Assembly: GCF_033096445.1 (NCBI RefSeq)
Contig: NZ_AP028155.1
Coordinates: forward strand, 2,981,880-3,045,879
DNA length: 64,000 nt
Direction: 5' to 3'
DNA from: Butyricimonas faecihominis
Lineage (GTDB): Bacteria; Bacteroidota; Bacteroidia; Bacteroidales; Marinifilaceae
The stretch's first letter is position 1. Each line of letters starts with the position of its first letter. The notes below the pieces were generated by a model, which had not been told where the DNA came from, made no database searches, and saw only the letters and a program-made list of their open reading frames with translations. Both the position numbers and the translations under genes were made by a program. Below, one piece after another: positions 35,940 to 43,358 of this stretch.

Positions 35940-36527
35940 ATGGCTAACTTGCAAATCATACAAAGTAAAATATACGAGATCAGGGGCCAGAAAGTAATGT
36001 TAGATTTCGATCTGGCAGAGCTATATGGCATTGAAACTAGGGTACTTAAACAAGCAGTCAGACGTAATTCAGCACGTTTTGAAGGAGAAGATTTCATGTT
36101 TGAACTTACCAAAGAAGAAATTTCAAGATCACAAATTGTGATCTTGAACAAAGGAAGAGGATCCAACATAAAATATGCCCCTTTTGCTTTCACAGAATTA
36201 GGAGTAGCGATGCTTAGCAGTGTTCTTAATTCACCAACTGCCATCGAGATAAATAGGGGTATCATGCGAGCCTTTGTCGCAATGCGTCAATTAATACATA
36301 CCTCTCCTGTTGATAATATCGGTGAACTAAAAAACGAATTAAAGGAACTGAAAGAATACATCGAAGATGTTTTTACTGACCAAAACGACATAAACGAAGA
36401 CACTCGGATACAACTCGAATTAATAAATCAAACCTTAGCGGAACTGCAGACAAAAGACCGAGGATTTAAGGAAAGAAAAAGAATCGGGTACAAACTACCG
36501 GGATGTGAAGAGGAGGAAAAGAAATAA
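35940..36527 (+). CDS. ORF6N domain protein, copy 1 (type A)
   Basis: The 195-residue protein has the ORF6N domain (KilA-N-related, known from phage antirepressors and DNA-binding proteins) at about residues 8-110: IQSKIYEIRGQKVMLDFDLAELY, VLKQAVRRN, RFEGEDFMFELT, NKGRGSNIKY, PFAFTELGVAMLSSVLNS, IMRAFVAMRQ. A helical, probably coiled-coil tail follows (about 115-175), then a basic end (KERKRIGYKLPGCEEEEKK). It is expected to bind DNA; the cellular role is unknown. Codons for S-R-S-Q-I-V-I-L-N lie in a 27-bp palindrome (36122-36148). First of four tandem paralogues; same type as copy 3. Confidence 0.88.
   Translation: MANLQIIQSKIYEIRGQKVMLDFDLAELYGIETRVLKQAVRRNSARFEGEDFMFELTKEEISRSQIVILNKGRGSNIKYAPFAFTELGVAMLSSVLNSPTAIEINRGIMRAFVAMRQLIHTSPVDNIGELKNELKELKEYIEDVFTDQNDINEDTRIQLELINQTLAELQTKDRGFKERKRIGYKLPGCEEEEKK
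36122..36148. repeat. 27-bp palindrome inside ORF6N copy 1
   Basis: Left arm TTCAAGATCACAA (36122-36134), central A, right arm TTGTGATCTTGAA (36136-36148). The 13-bp arms are perfectly complementary. It lies about 195 nt into the gene, in frame as ...TCA CAA ATT GTG A.... Confidence 0.95.
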
Positions 36528-36544
36528 ACAACACAAGCATAATC

Positions 36545-37135
36545 ATGGATAATTTACAATTGATACAAAGCAAAATATACGAGATCAGAGGACGGAAGGT
36601 GATGTTGGATCGAGATTTCGCAGAGTTATACCAAGTCACAACAGGTAACTTGAACAAAGCTGTTCAAAGAAACATTAAAAGATTCCCTCCAGACTTTATG
36701 TTTCAGCTCACAAAGGAAGAATTTGATGAATTAAAAGCCAACTTGATCTTCCAAAATGGAATATCAAATTGGGGAGGAACTCGCAAATTTCCTTATGCAT
36801 TCACGGAACAAGGGTTAGCGATGTTATCCGGAATTCTCAATAGTGATATAGCCATTAATGTAAATATCTCAATAATGCGGGCTTTTGTGGATATTCGCCA
36901 AATGATCGCCAGCCCAAAAACAAATAAGATCGATGAACTCGAAAAACGAATGGATGCAATAGAAAACTATATCGAAGAAGTGTTTTCCGACTATAACGAC
37001 ATTAACGACGATACCCGAATGCAACTCGAATTAATAAATCAAACTTTAGCGGAACTACAGACAAAAGACCGGGGATTTAAGGAAAGGAAACGGATTGGGT
37101 ACCAGTTGCCGGGATGCGAAGAGGAAAAGAAATAA
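36545..37135 (+). CDS. ORF6N domain protein, copy 2 (type B)
   Basis: The 196-residue protein has an ORF6N domain of a second type (LDRDFAELYQVTTGNLNKAVQRN, RFPPDFMFQLT, PYAFTEQGLAMLSGILNSD, IMRAFVDIRQM), a helical tail with DELEKRMDAIENYIEEVFSD and the same C-terminal segment as type A (LELINQTLAELQTKDRGFKE). The palindrome at 36739-36771 encodes A-N-L-I-F-Q-N-G-I-S-N-W. It starts 18 nt after copy 1 behind a conserved AACAACACAAGCATAATC spacer. It is nearly identical to copy 4 outside a block at 36664-36793. Confidence 0.88.
   Translation: MDNLQLIQSKIYEIRGRKVMLDRDFAELYQVTTGNLNKAVQRNIKRFPPDFMFQLTKEEFDELKANLIFQNGISNWGGTRKFPYAFTEQGLAMLSGILNSDIAINVNISIMRAFVDIRQMIASPKTNKIDELEKRMDAIENYIEEVFSDYNDINDDTRMQLELINQTLAELQTKDRGFKERKRIGYQLPGCEEEKK
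36739..36771. repeat. 33-bp imperfect palindrome inside ORF6N copy 2
   Basis: Left arm CAACTTGATCTTCCA (36739-36753), centre AAA, right arm TGGAATATCAAATTG (36757-36771). Thirteen of 15 positions pair; the inner TTCCA/TGGAA is perfect. It occupies the same alignment position as the palindromes of copies 1, 3 and 4. Confidence 0.88.
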
Positions 37136-37152
37136 ACAACACGAGCGTGATT

Positions 37153-37748
37153 ATGGATAATTTACAATTGATACAAAGCAAAATATACGAGATTAGGGGA
37201 CAGAAGGTGATGTTAGACTTCGACCTAGCAGAATGTACTGTGTCGAAACAAAACGCCTCAAAGAAGCCGTGAGGCGTAATATAGACAGGTTTGAAGGTGA
37301 TGATTTTATGTTTGAGCTTACAAAAAAAGAAATAACCGAACTTTCAAGGACGCAATTTGCGACCTTGAACAAGGGACGTGGAAGCAATATAAAATATCTT
37401 CCTTTCGCTTTTACTGAACTCGGAGTAGCGATGCTTAGTAGCGTTTTGAACTCCAAGCCTGCGATAGAAATAAATAGGGGAATAATGCGGGCTTTCGTGG
37501 CAGTCCGGCAAATGCTGTCCAACCCCATAGAAAGCCGTGTTGAAAGGATCGAAACACAAGTAAAGGAACTCAAACAATACATGGAAGAGGTTCTAGTAGA
37601 TCAAAATGACATCAATGATGATACCATGATTCAACTCGAATTAATAAATCAAACCTTAGCGGAACTGCAGACAAAAGACCGGGGATTTAAGGAAAGAAAA
37701 AGAATCGGATACAAACTACCGGGATGTGAAGAGGAGGAAAAGAAATAA
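37153..37748 (+). pseudogene. ORF6N domain gene, copy 3 (type A), frameshifted
   Basis: ATG 37153 with the array's usual start context opens the frame M-D-N-L-Q-L-I-Q-S-K, which matches its paralogues up to LDFDLAE. A single base is missing after 37233 (GCA GAA then TGTACTG, where a codon such as NTG TAC TGT is expected), and the frame ends at a TGA about 40 nt later. From 37233 the continuing frame gives 171 residues (C-V-E-T-K-R-L-K-E-A-V-R-R-N onward), with the rest of the ORF6N domain and tail intact. Either the gene is broken or the deletion is recent, phase-variable or a sequencing error; there is no homopolymer at the site. An internal start at 37233 would lack the first 25 residues. 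Confidence 0.82.
37343..37369. repeat. 27-bp near-perfect palindrome inside ORF6N copy 3
   Basis: Left arm TTCAAGGACGCAA (37343-37355), central T, right arm TTGCGACCTTGAA (37357-37369). Twelve of 13 positions pair. It encodes S-R-T-Q-F-A-T-L-N. Confidence 0.93.
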
Positions 37749-37765
37749 ACAACGCAAGCATAATC

Positions 37766-38362
37766 ATGGATAATTTACAATTGATACAAAGCAAAATATA
37801 CGAGATCAGAGGACGGAAGGTGATGTTGGATCGAGATTTGGCAGAGTTATACCAAGTCACAACAGGTAACTTGAACAAAGCTGTAAAGCGAAATCTCAAA
37901 AGATTTCCTCCCGATTTCATGTTTCAGTTAACAGCTGAAGAGTGGGAAGCTTTAAGATTCCAAATTGGAATCTTAAAGAATGGTAGAGGGGAACACACGA
38001 AATATCTACCGTATGCATTCACGGAACAAGGGTTAGCGATGTTATCCGGAATCCTCAATAGTGATATAGCCATTAATGTAAATATCTCAATAATGCGGGC
38101 TTTTGTGGCTATTCGCCAAATGATCGCCAGCCCCAAAACAAATAAGATCGATGAACTCGAAAAACGAATGGATGCGATAGAAAACTATATCGAAGAAGTG
38201 TTTTCCGACTACAACGACATTAACGACGATACCCGGATGCAACTTGAACTAATAAATCAAACCTTGGCGGAATTGCAGGTAAAAGACCGAGGATGCAAGG
38301 AAAGAAAACAGATCGGGTACAAGTTACCGGGATACGAAGAAGATGATAAAACTAAATATTAA
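37766..38362 (+). CDS. ORF6N domain protein, copy 4 (type B)
   Basis: The 198-residue paralogue of copy 2 shares its first 40 and last 110 codons almost base for base, including the helical tail DELEKRMDAIENYIEEVFSD. The central block (37885-38011) differs: VKRNLKRFPPDFMFQLTAEE, WEALRFQIGILKNG, RGEHTKYLPYAFTE. The perfect 29-bp palindrome 37950-37978 encodes L-R-F-Q-I-G-I-L-K. The C-terminal end has drifted (GCKERKQIGYKLPGYEEDDKTKY). It starts 18 nt after copy 3 with the same spacer and runs into the DJ-1-like gene. Confidence 0.88.
   Translation: MDNLQLIQSKIYEIRGRKVMLDRDLAELYQVTTGNLNKAVKRNLKRFPPDFMFQLTAEEWEALRFQIGILKNGRGEHTKYLPYAFTEQGLAMLSGILNSDIAINVNISIMRAFVAIRQMIASPKTNKIDELEKRMDAIENYIEEVFSDYNDINDDTRMQLELINQTLAELQVKDRGCKERKQIGYKLPGYEEDDKTKY
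37950..37978. repeat. 29-bp perfect palindrome inside ORF6N copy 4
   Basis: Left arm CTTTAAGATTCCAA (37950-37963), central A, right arm TTGGAATCTTAAAG (37965-37978). All 14 positions pair. Confidence 0.95.
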
Positions 38363-38366
38363 AAGA

Positions 38367-38957
38367 ATGGATAAAAAAGAAGTAATTTTTGTACTACTAA
38401 ACAATTTTGCAGACTGGGAAGGTGCTTATATCTCCACCTGCCTAAATATGGGTGTCAAACCGGGATGTCCGATTAAATACAAGGTGAAAACGTTGTCACT
38501 ATCCAAAGAACCCATTACCTCGATAGGTGGATTCAGGGTATTGCCGGATTATGATATTAACGACCTACCGGATGATCATGCAGGACTTATACTCATCGGC
38601 GGCATGAACTGGTTTTTGCCCGAGGCGAAACCCATCGCATCATTAGTGGAAAAAGCAATTGCGGAAAGCAAACTGGTTGCCGGAATCTGTAATGCCTCCG
38701 TGTATCTCGGAATGTATGGTTTCCTCAACCACGTAAAACATACAAGTAACACGCTGGATTACCTCAAACAATATGCAGGTACCCAGTACACGGGTGAAAC
38801 TAATTACATAAACGACCAAGCTGTAAGAGACAATAACATAGTAACGGCTAACGGTAATGCCCCTTTGGAATTTTGCCGGGAGATTTTATATCAATTGAAT
38901 GCCGCAACACCGGAAATTATAGAAGAGACTTATTCATTCTATAAAAACGAACTTTAA
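38367..38957 (+). CDS. DJ-1/PfpI family protein (type 1 glutamine amidotransferase-like)
   Basis: The 196-residue cytoplasmic protein has the DJ-1/PfpI fold: KEVIFVLLNNFADWEGAY (with the conserved acidic residue), GLILIGGMNWF, and the nucleophile elbow VAGICNASVYLG. Members are chaperones, glyoxalases, proteases or regulators, and the activity here is open. The frame is open from 38343, but ATG 38367 avoids overlap with the ORF6N stop. It is close behind the ORF6N array (4-nt gap) and could share its transcript. A terminator follows. Confidence 0.85.
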   Translation: MDKKEVIFVLLNNFADWEGAYISTCLNMGVKPGCPIKYKVKTLSLSKEPITSIGGFRVLPDYDINDLPDDHAGLILIGGMNWFLPEAKPIASLVEKAIAESKLVAGICNASVYLGMYGFLNHVKHTSNTLDYLKQYAGTQYTGETNYINDQAVRDNNIVTANGNAPLEFCREILYQLNAATPEIIEETYSFYKNEL

Positions 38958-38981
38958 GGAGTAGCACATCAGCACGTCTAA

Positions 38982-39018
38982 AATAGTCAACCTTACTAAT
39001 TGGTTGACTATTTTTTTA
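38982..39018 (+). terminator. terminator after the DJ-1-like gene
   Basis: AATAGTCAACC / GGTTGACTATT is a perfect 11-bp stem with a 9-nt loop, followed by a T run. The next promoter box TACATTTG (39019-39026) follows at once, 18 nt before the kinase gene. Confidence 0.88.
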
Positions 39019-39026
39019 TACATTTG
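39019..39026 (+). promoter_or_regulatory. -7 box of the histidine kinase gene
   Basis: TACATTTG matches TAnnTTTG, 18 nt before the ATG and touching the upstream terminator. The -33 element is not clear. Confidence 0.4.
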
Positions 39027-39043
39027 CTATAAATCTGTTCGCT

Positions 39044-41524
39044 ATGCAAAGACCTTTCAAATTTACCAAACTCAAACTCATCACGGGATATATCCTAATT
39101 CTCTTGTTAGGAGCAATTGCAATTGTCTTTATCTACAAACAAACCATTGCCTTAACCCAAAAAGGGAATGATGAAATCGTCATGCAACAAAAACTATTCA
39201 TCATAAGTAACACGCTCACCAAACTATACGAGGCAGAAAATACCGGAATCGCCTTTTCCCAAACGGGAACACAAAAGAATTTTGACACCTATATGAAATT
39301 GATAGAGGACATCAAGGACAACATGGATACCTTGAAAAATCTATCCATCAGCTCGGAACAAAACCTGCGAATAGACACGATAAATACGCTTTTAGGCAAA
39401 CGGATCAAGAATCTGAAAGACTTGTATTACGTCAAAAAATATTACATCCCAGAGGATTTCTACAACAAAACAATCGAAAAAATAGGCACGCTCAAAGATT
39501 CGGCAGATATCATCCCCGATCTCCGGGAAAAAATCATTACCGTCATTGACAGTAACTACATCATCCGGGAAAGAAAAGGATTATTCCGGACGAAAAGAGA
39601 TTCCATCCTAAAAGTTGACACAACCCTCCATCGCATCGTTGACACGCTCAGTATGGTCACGACAAACAACAACACGGACACATTAATGAACGTGATTCGG
39701 GATTCATGGAGCCAGTACCAGCAGCAAAAGGAAGAGATCGATGCGGAAGTCTCCCGGCGAGAGGCGATCGTTATCCAAAGTGGTCAACACATCACGGAAC
39801 GCCTCAAGCGAGTACTGAAAGACCTTGAAAAAGAAGAACTCGAAAACACGATGATTCGCTTGGAACAACAGCAAATCACGACACATCATCTCACCAGAAC
39901 CATATCTTGGATCGCGATCATCGCTTGTGTGCTGGTGGTCTTCTTCGTCGTTCTTATTATCAATGACATCACGCAAAGTCAACGATACAGGCGGGAACTG
40001 GAAGCTGCAAAAACATACACGGAACGGTTGCTACATAACCGGGAGAAACTCATGCTGACTGTCACTCACGACATAAAATCCCCTCTAAGCTCCATCATCG
40101 GGTACATTGAACTACTAAATAACACCCAACTGGAGGAGCGACAGCACTATTTTCTCAAAAACATGAAGGGGACAGCCGAACATATCCTGCATCTTGCCAA
40201 TAACATGCTTGATTTCTCCAAATTGGAATCCAATAAAATGGAGATCAACACGGTTCCATATAACCCGGGACGTCTGTTACAGGAGACGACGGATAGTTTC
40301 CTTCCTCTAGCGGCACAAAAGAGTCTGGAATTGAAAAGCGATATTAGCAACGCCCTGAACGGACTTTACCTCGGGGATTCCATGAAAGTTCGCCAAATCG
40401 TGGTTAATATCCTATCGAACGCCATAAAATACACCCGGGAAGGAAAGGTTTCTTTATCCGCCTTTATTTCCCCTACAAAAGACGACCAGTTTATCATTGT
40501 AATCAAAGACTCCGGGCCGGGAATGACGGAAGAGGAACAAGAACTGATCTTTAAAGAATTCACCCGCCTAACCCCGCAGCATAACAACGGGGCGGAAGGC
40601 ACAGGTCTTGGCTTAACAATCACATTACAACTCGTTCATTTACTTGATGGTGAATTAACCCTCGAAAGTAAAAAAGGCGAGGGAAGTACCTTCACGGTTA
40701 AATTCCCGTTGATAAAGGCCACAGCACAAGAATCCCAACCGACAGAAACACCCTCTTCACCCCCGGTTAGGCATGAAGGGATGAAAGCCTTTATCATCGA
40801 TGATGACATTCTTCAACTGACCGTCACGACAGAATTACTCCGAAAAGCAGGCATCCAGTGTGACACGTGTACGCACCCTCAAGAGGCACTATCCCGTTTG
40901 GAAAAAGGGAATTATAACATTGTTTTATCCGACATCCAGATGCCGGAAATGGACGGGTTCGAACTCGTGCAACAAATCCGAGAATCCCAAAACCAACAAA
41001 TAAAAAGCCTTCCGGTAATTGCTCTGTCTGCCCGTGACGATATGCACGAAAAAGAGTATCAAGAAGCCGGCTTTTCAGCCTATCTAAATAAACCGTATAC
41101 CCCGGAACAACTATATAGCAGGGTAAACGACCTGTTAGGATGTGCGATAGAAACCAAACAGCCGACAACACAAACCTCTGATAAAAACGCCCCTTACAAT
41201 TTAGATATGATCATGGTCTTTGCCGACAATGACAAAGATGCCGCCAATCAAATTATCGGGTCTTTTATATCGGATTGCAAGACCAATTTCCAGCTATTGG
41301 CCCAACATCTGGAATCACATGAAACGGAACAGATTGCCAAGTTAGCACACAAAATGCTACCCATGTTCAAGCAACTAGCGATTAACGATGTCATTCCCTC
41401 GTTGCTTTTCCTGGAAAAAATGCCATTGGATACAGAGGAAAATAAAATAAGAGAGAGTATTGAAAAGATCCTGCAAGAAGGAAACAATGTTCTCCAATTA
41501 CTGGAAAAAGAAACACGTCAATAA
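39044..41524 (+). CDS. hybrid sensor histidine kinase with receiver and HPt-like domains
   Basis: The 826-residue membrane kinase has TM1 (about 13-31), a 250-residue periplasmic helical sensor, TM2 (about 286-306), HisKA with phospho-acceptor H342 (TVTHDIKSPLSSIIGYIE), HATPase_c (N-box IVVNILSNAIKYT, G-boxes KDSGPGMTEEE and GTGLGLTI), a receiver domain with D630 (IVLSDIQMPEMDGFEL) and a C-terminal HPt-like domain with H769 (AKLAHKMLPMFKQL). An internal His-Asp-His relay is expected to pass phosphate to a separate regulator. The convergent sigma54 response regulator 14 nt away is the natural candidate. The signal is unknown. Confidence 0.94.
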   Translation: MQRPFKFTKLKLITGYILILLLGAIAIVFIYKQTIALTQKGNDEIVMQQKLFIISNTLTKLYEAENTGIAFSQTGTQKNFDTYMKLIEDIKDNMDTLKNLSISSEQNLRIDTINTLLGKRIKNLKDLYYVKKYYIPEDFYNKTIEKIGTLKDSADIIPDLREKIITVIDSNYIIRERKGLFRTKRDSILKVDTTLHRIVDTLSMVTTNNNTDTLMNVIRDSWSQYQQQKEEIDAEVSRREAIVIQSGQHITERLKRVLKDLEKEELENTMIRLEQQQITTHHLTRTISWIAIIACVLVVFFVVLIINDITQSQRYRRELEAAKTYTERLLHNREKLMLTVTHDIKSPLSSIIGYIELLNNTQLEERQHYFLKNMKGTAEHILHLANNMLDFSKLESNKMEINTVPYNPGRLLQETTDSFLPLAAQKSLELKSDISNALNGLYLGDSMKVRQIVVNILSNAIKYTREGKVSLSAFISPTKDDQFIIVIKDSGPGMTEEEQELIFKEFTRLTPQHNNGAEGTGLGLTITLQLVHLLDGELTLESKKGEGSTFTVKFPLIKATAQESQPTETPSSPPVRHEGMKAFIIDDDILQLTVTTELLRKAGIQCDTCTHPQEALSRLEKGNYNIVLSDIQMPEMDGFELVQQIRESQNQQIKSLPVIALSARDDMHEKEYQEAGFSAYLNKPYTPEQLYSRVNDLLGCAIETKQPTTQTSDKNAPYNLDMIMVFADNDKDAANQIIGSFISDCKTNFQLLAQHLESHETEQIAKLAHKMLPMFKQLAINDVIPSLLFLEKMPLDTEENKIRESIEKILQEGNNVLQLLEKETRQ

Positions 41525-41538
41525 TCTCTCAAAATATC

Positions 41539-42873
41539 TCATAAGTCCTCCAGACCGAAACTTTTTAATTTATTATACAATGTTTTCCTGTCTATCTGGA
41601 GCATACGGGCAGCCTCGCTCTTGTTGTTCCGGCATTTCTGCATGGCATCCTTGATCAGCTCGATTTCCATCTCCCGCCGTGTTGTAGATGTCCTTTCAGG
41701 CTCCACGGGCTTTTGCTCCAACTCCGGGGGCAAACAGGTCTTGGAAATCAAACTTCCCATACACAACAACGTCGCCCGTTTCACGATATTACGCATTTCC
41801 CGCAAATTCCCCGGCCACGAGTAAGTTCTAAAAATACGCATCACCTCCTCATCAAACCCGGTCACTTGTTTCCCCAGTTCCTCGTTCGCCTTATCCAAGA
41901 AATGATTGGCAAAAATCAGAATATCCTCTTTTCTCTCCCGAAGGGGCAATGCCTGAATGGAAAATTCATTCAAACGATGATACAAATCCTCGCGGAAACG
42001 ACCACTCGCGACGGCCTCTTTGAGATTCTCATTCGTGGCTGAAATAATACGAACATCAAAAGGAATATCAACATTTCCGCCCACGGGATGTACTTTACGC
42101 TCTTCGAGTGCGCGCAACAACTGAACTTGCACGTCATAAGGCAAATTACCAATCTCATCCAAGAAAATAGTCCCCCCCGATGCGGTCACGAAATACCCCT
42201 GTTTATCGGTAACGGCACCCGTGAAAGAACCCTTAATATGCCCGAAGAACTCACTCGCAGCAAGGTCCTTCGGTATTGCCCCACAATCAACCGCCACGAA
42301 AGGCCCGTCCTTCCGGTTACTCATCGAGTGAATCAGGCGAGCGATATACTCTTTACCCGTACCACTCTCCCCGTTAATCAAAACCGTCATCGTGGTAGGC
42401 CCCACCAGATGAATATATTCATATTGCCGATCGGCACCTTCACTCACTCCTTTTATATAGGAAAAGCTCGTCGTTTTCGCTTTTGCAGGAACAGACTTGG
42501 CAACGGGTTCTGCCTCCAACTTCAAAGCTTCCTGCAACTTTTTAAGAATCTCATCCGGGATAACAGGCTTGGCCACGTAGTCAAAAGCCCCCAGTTTAAT
42601 CGCCGTGACCGCGGTCTGTATATCGGCATACCCTGTCATCAGAAGCACCTGTGTTTCCGGTGTTTTCTCCTTGATCACCCGCAGCAAATCGATCCCGTCC
42701 TTATCCGGCAAACGCAAATCCGTCAACACGAGATCGAATCCTGCTTTATCCAATTGTTTTACAGCGTCCTTGTAGGAAAAAGCAGTATCTACCTCAAATC
42801 CACGTTTTTCCAACCATTTTCTCAGCATGATACAAAATGTTGTATCGTCATCCACGATTAAAATCTTTGCCAT
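41539..42873 (-). CDS. sigma54-dependent response regulator, NtrC family
   Basis: The 444-residue activator has an N-terminal receiver (D52 in VLTDLRLPDKDG, LLMTGYADIQTA, the lysine in YVAKPV), an AAA+ domain (Walker A GESGTGKEYIARL, sigma54-contact loop GSFTGA, Walker B GTIFLDEIG) and a C-terminal Fis-type helix-turn-helix (NKSEAARMLQIDRKTLYNKL). It needs RpoN and enhancer sites. GTG 42894 is upstream in frame, but ATG 42873 begins exactly at MAKILIVDDD. The convergent partner is the hybrid kinase. An 8-bp inverted repeat spans its likely promoter. Confidence 0.95.
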   Translation of the reverse strand: MAKILIVDDDTTFCIMLRKWLEKRGFEVDTAFSYKDAVKQLDKAGFDLVLTDLRLPDKDGIDLLRVIKEKTPETQVLLMTGYADIQTAVTAIKLGAFDYVAKPVIPDEILKKLQEALKLEAEPVAKSVPAKAKTTSFSYIKGVSEGADRQYEYIHLVGPTTMTVLINGESGTGKEYIARLIHSMSNRKDGPFVAVDCGAIPKDLAASEFFGHIKGSFTGAVTDKQGYFVTASGGTIFLDEIGNLPYDVQVQLLRALEERKVHPVGGNVDIPFDVRIISATNENLKEAVASGRFREDLYHRLNEFSIQALPLRERKEDILIFANHFLDKANEELGKQVTGFDEEVMRIFRTYSWPGNLREMRNIVKRATLLCMGSLISKTCLPPELEQKPVEPERTSTTRREMEIELIKDAMQKCRNNKSEAARMLQIDRKTLYNKLKSFGLEDL

Positions 42874-42874
42874 A

Positions 42875-42914
42875 AGTCGATTTATTTCTAACACGAAAAT
42901 AGCCTTAATCGACT
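42875..42914 (-). promoter_or_regulatory. inverted repeat across the response-regulator promoter
   Basis: AGTCGATT (42875-42882) and AATCGACT (42907-42914) are perfect 8-bp inverted repeats with a 24-bp spacer. On the minus strand the spacer contains TATTTTCG (42894-42901), a one-mismatch -7 box. It could be an autoregulatory operator. Confidence 0.4.
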
Positions 42915-42949
42915 AAACAAAAAAGTTTTTAACGGAATTTAGGAAAAGA

Positions 42950-42984
42950 AAGCAGGTAACCCTCTGGAAAAGAGATACCTGCTT
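42950..42984 (-). terminator. stem-loop, possible minus-strand terminator
   Basis: Perfect 9-bp arms AAGCAGGTA / TACCTGCTT enclose 17 nt. On the minus strand the stem is followed by the pyrimidine-rich TCTTTTCC rather than a pure T run. It could end a transcript from argH or the small ORF. Confidence 0.4.
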
Positions 42985-43116
42985 GAAACAAATGTAATAA
43001 ATCTCCTCAAACCTCCAACTACACGAATAAAACTCCCGCTCTTACTAACGGATATTGACGTATATCCGTCGTGTTTATATTAATAATTGTCTATCATCAA
43101 GATGATTAGGTTCACT

Positions 43117-43200
43117 CTACTTCATTTCAGGTTCTGCTAAAAAATGCGGTAACAAAAGTCCCGAAATAGCTATTACGATAAAAAATATACAAATTCCCAT
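43117..43200 (-). CDS. candidate small membrane peptide, 27 aa
   Basis: ATG 43200 to TAG 43117 encodes 27 residues with a hydrophobic stretch (CIFFIVIAISGLLLPHFL) and a charged end (AEPEMK). The form resembles one-helix small membrane proteins such as KdpF, but no kdp genes are near and I see no firm match. There is no Shine-Dalgarno, which is usual in this phylum. It may be chance. Confidence 0.3.
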   Translation of the reverse strand: MGICIFFIVIAISGLLLPHFLAEPEMK

Positions 43201-43323
43201 AACCAATCAATTTTAATCATTCAACCATTTGCTTATAGTATAGAGAATTGTATGCCACCACAAAACAGAATATACAATTACAAAATAATCAACTACTTAT
43301 ACAGTAATCTTAATAAATAAGTA

Positions 43324-43353
43324 TGTGGAAAAATGTGGAACAAGTGTGGAAAA
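43324..43353 (-). repeat. three DnaA-box-like 9-mers
   Basis: TGTGGAAAA (43324), TGTGGAACA (43334) and TGTGGAAAA (43345) occur at 10- and 11-bp spacing. On the minus strand the outer two read TTTTCCACA, which fits the relaxed DnaA box TTWTNCACA. They lie 6 nt from the argH stop. Confidence 0.45.
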
Positions 43354-43358
43354 AATCC

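Larger units (their letters stand above)
42915..43358. other. AT-rich intergenic region between response regulator and argH
   Basis: Contents in order: a stem-loop (42950-42984, AAGCAGGTA/TACCTGCTT), a candidate 27-codon small ORF on the minus strand (43117-43200), a strongly AT-rich stretch (43210-43320) and three TGTGGAAMA repeats (43324-43353). No larger gene is visible. Confidence 0.6.

Noticed and set aside
35735-38362. Prophage or integrative element at tRNA-Arg
   Set aside because: No integrase, structural phage genes or att duplication are visible; ORF6N domains alone are not enough.
43324-43353. Chromosomal origin of replication
   Set aside because: Only three relaxed DnaA-like motifs, no dnaA or other origin-linked genes, and no change in gene strand bias; kept only as a low-interest finding.
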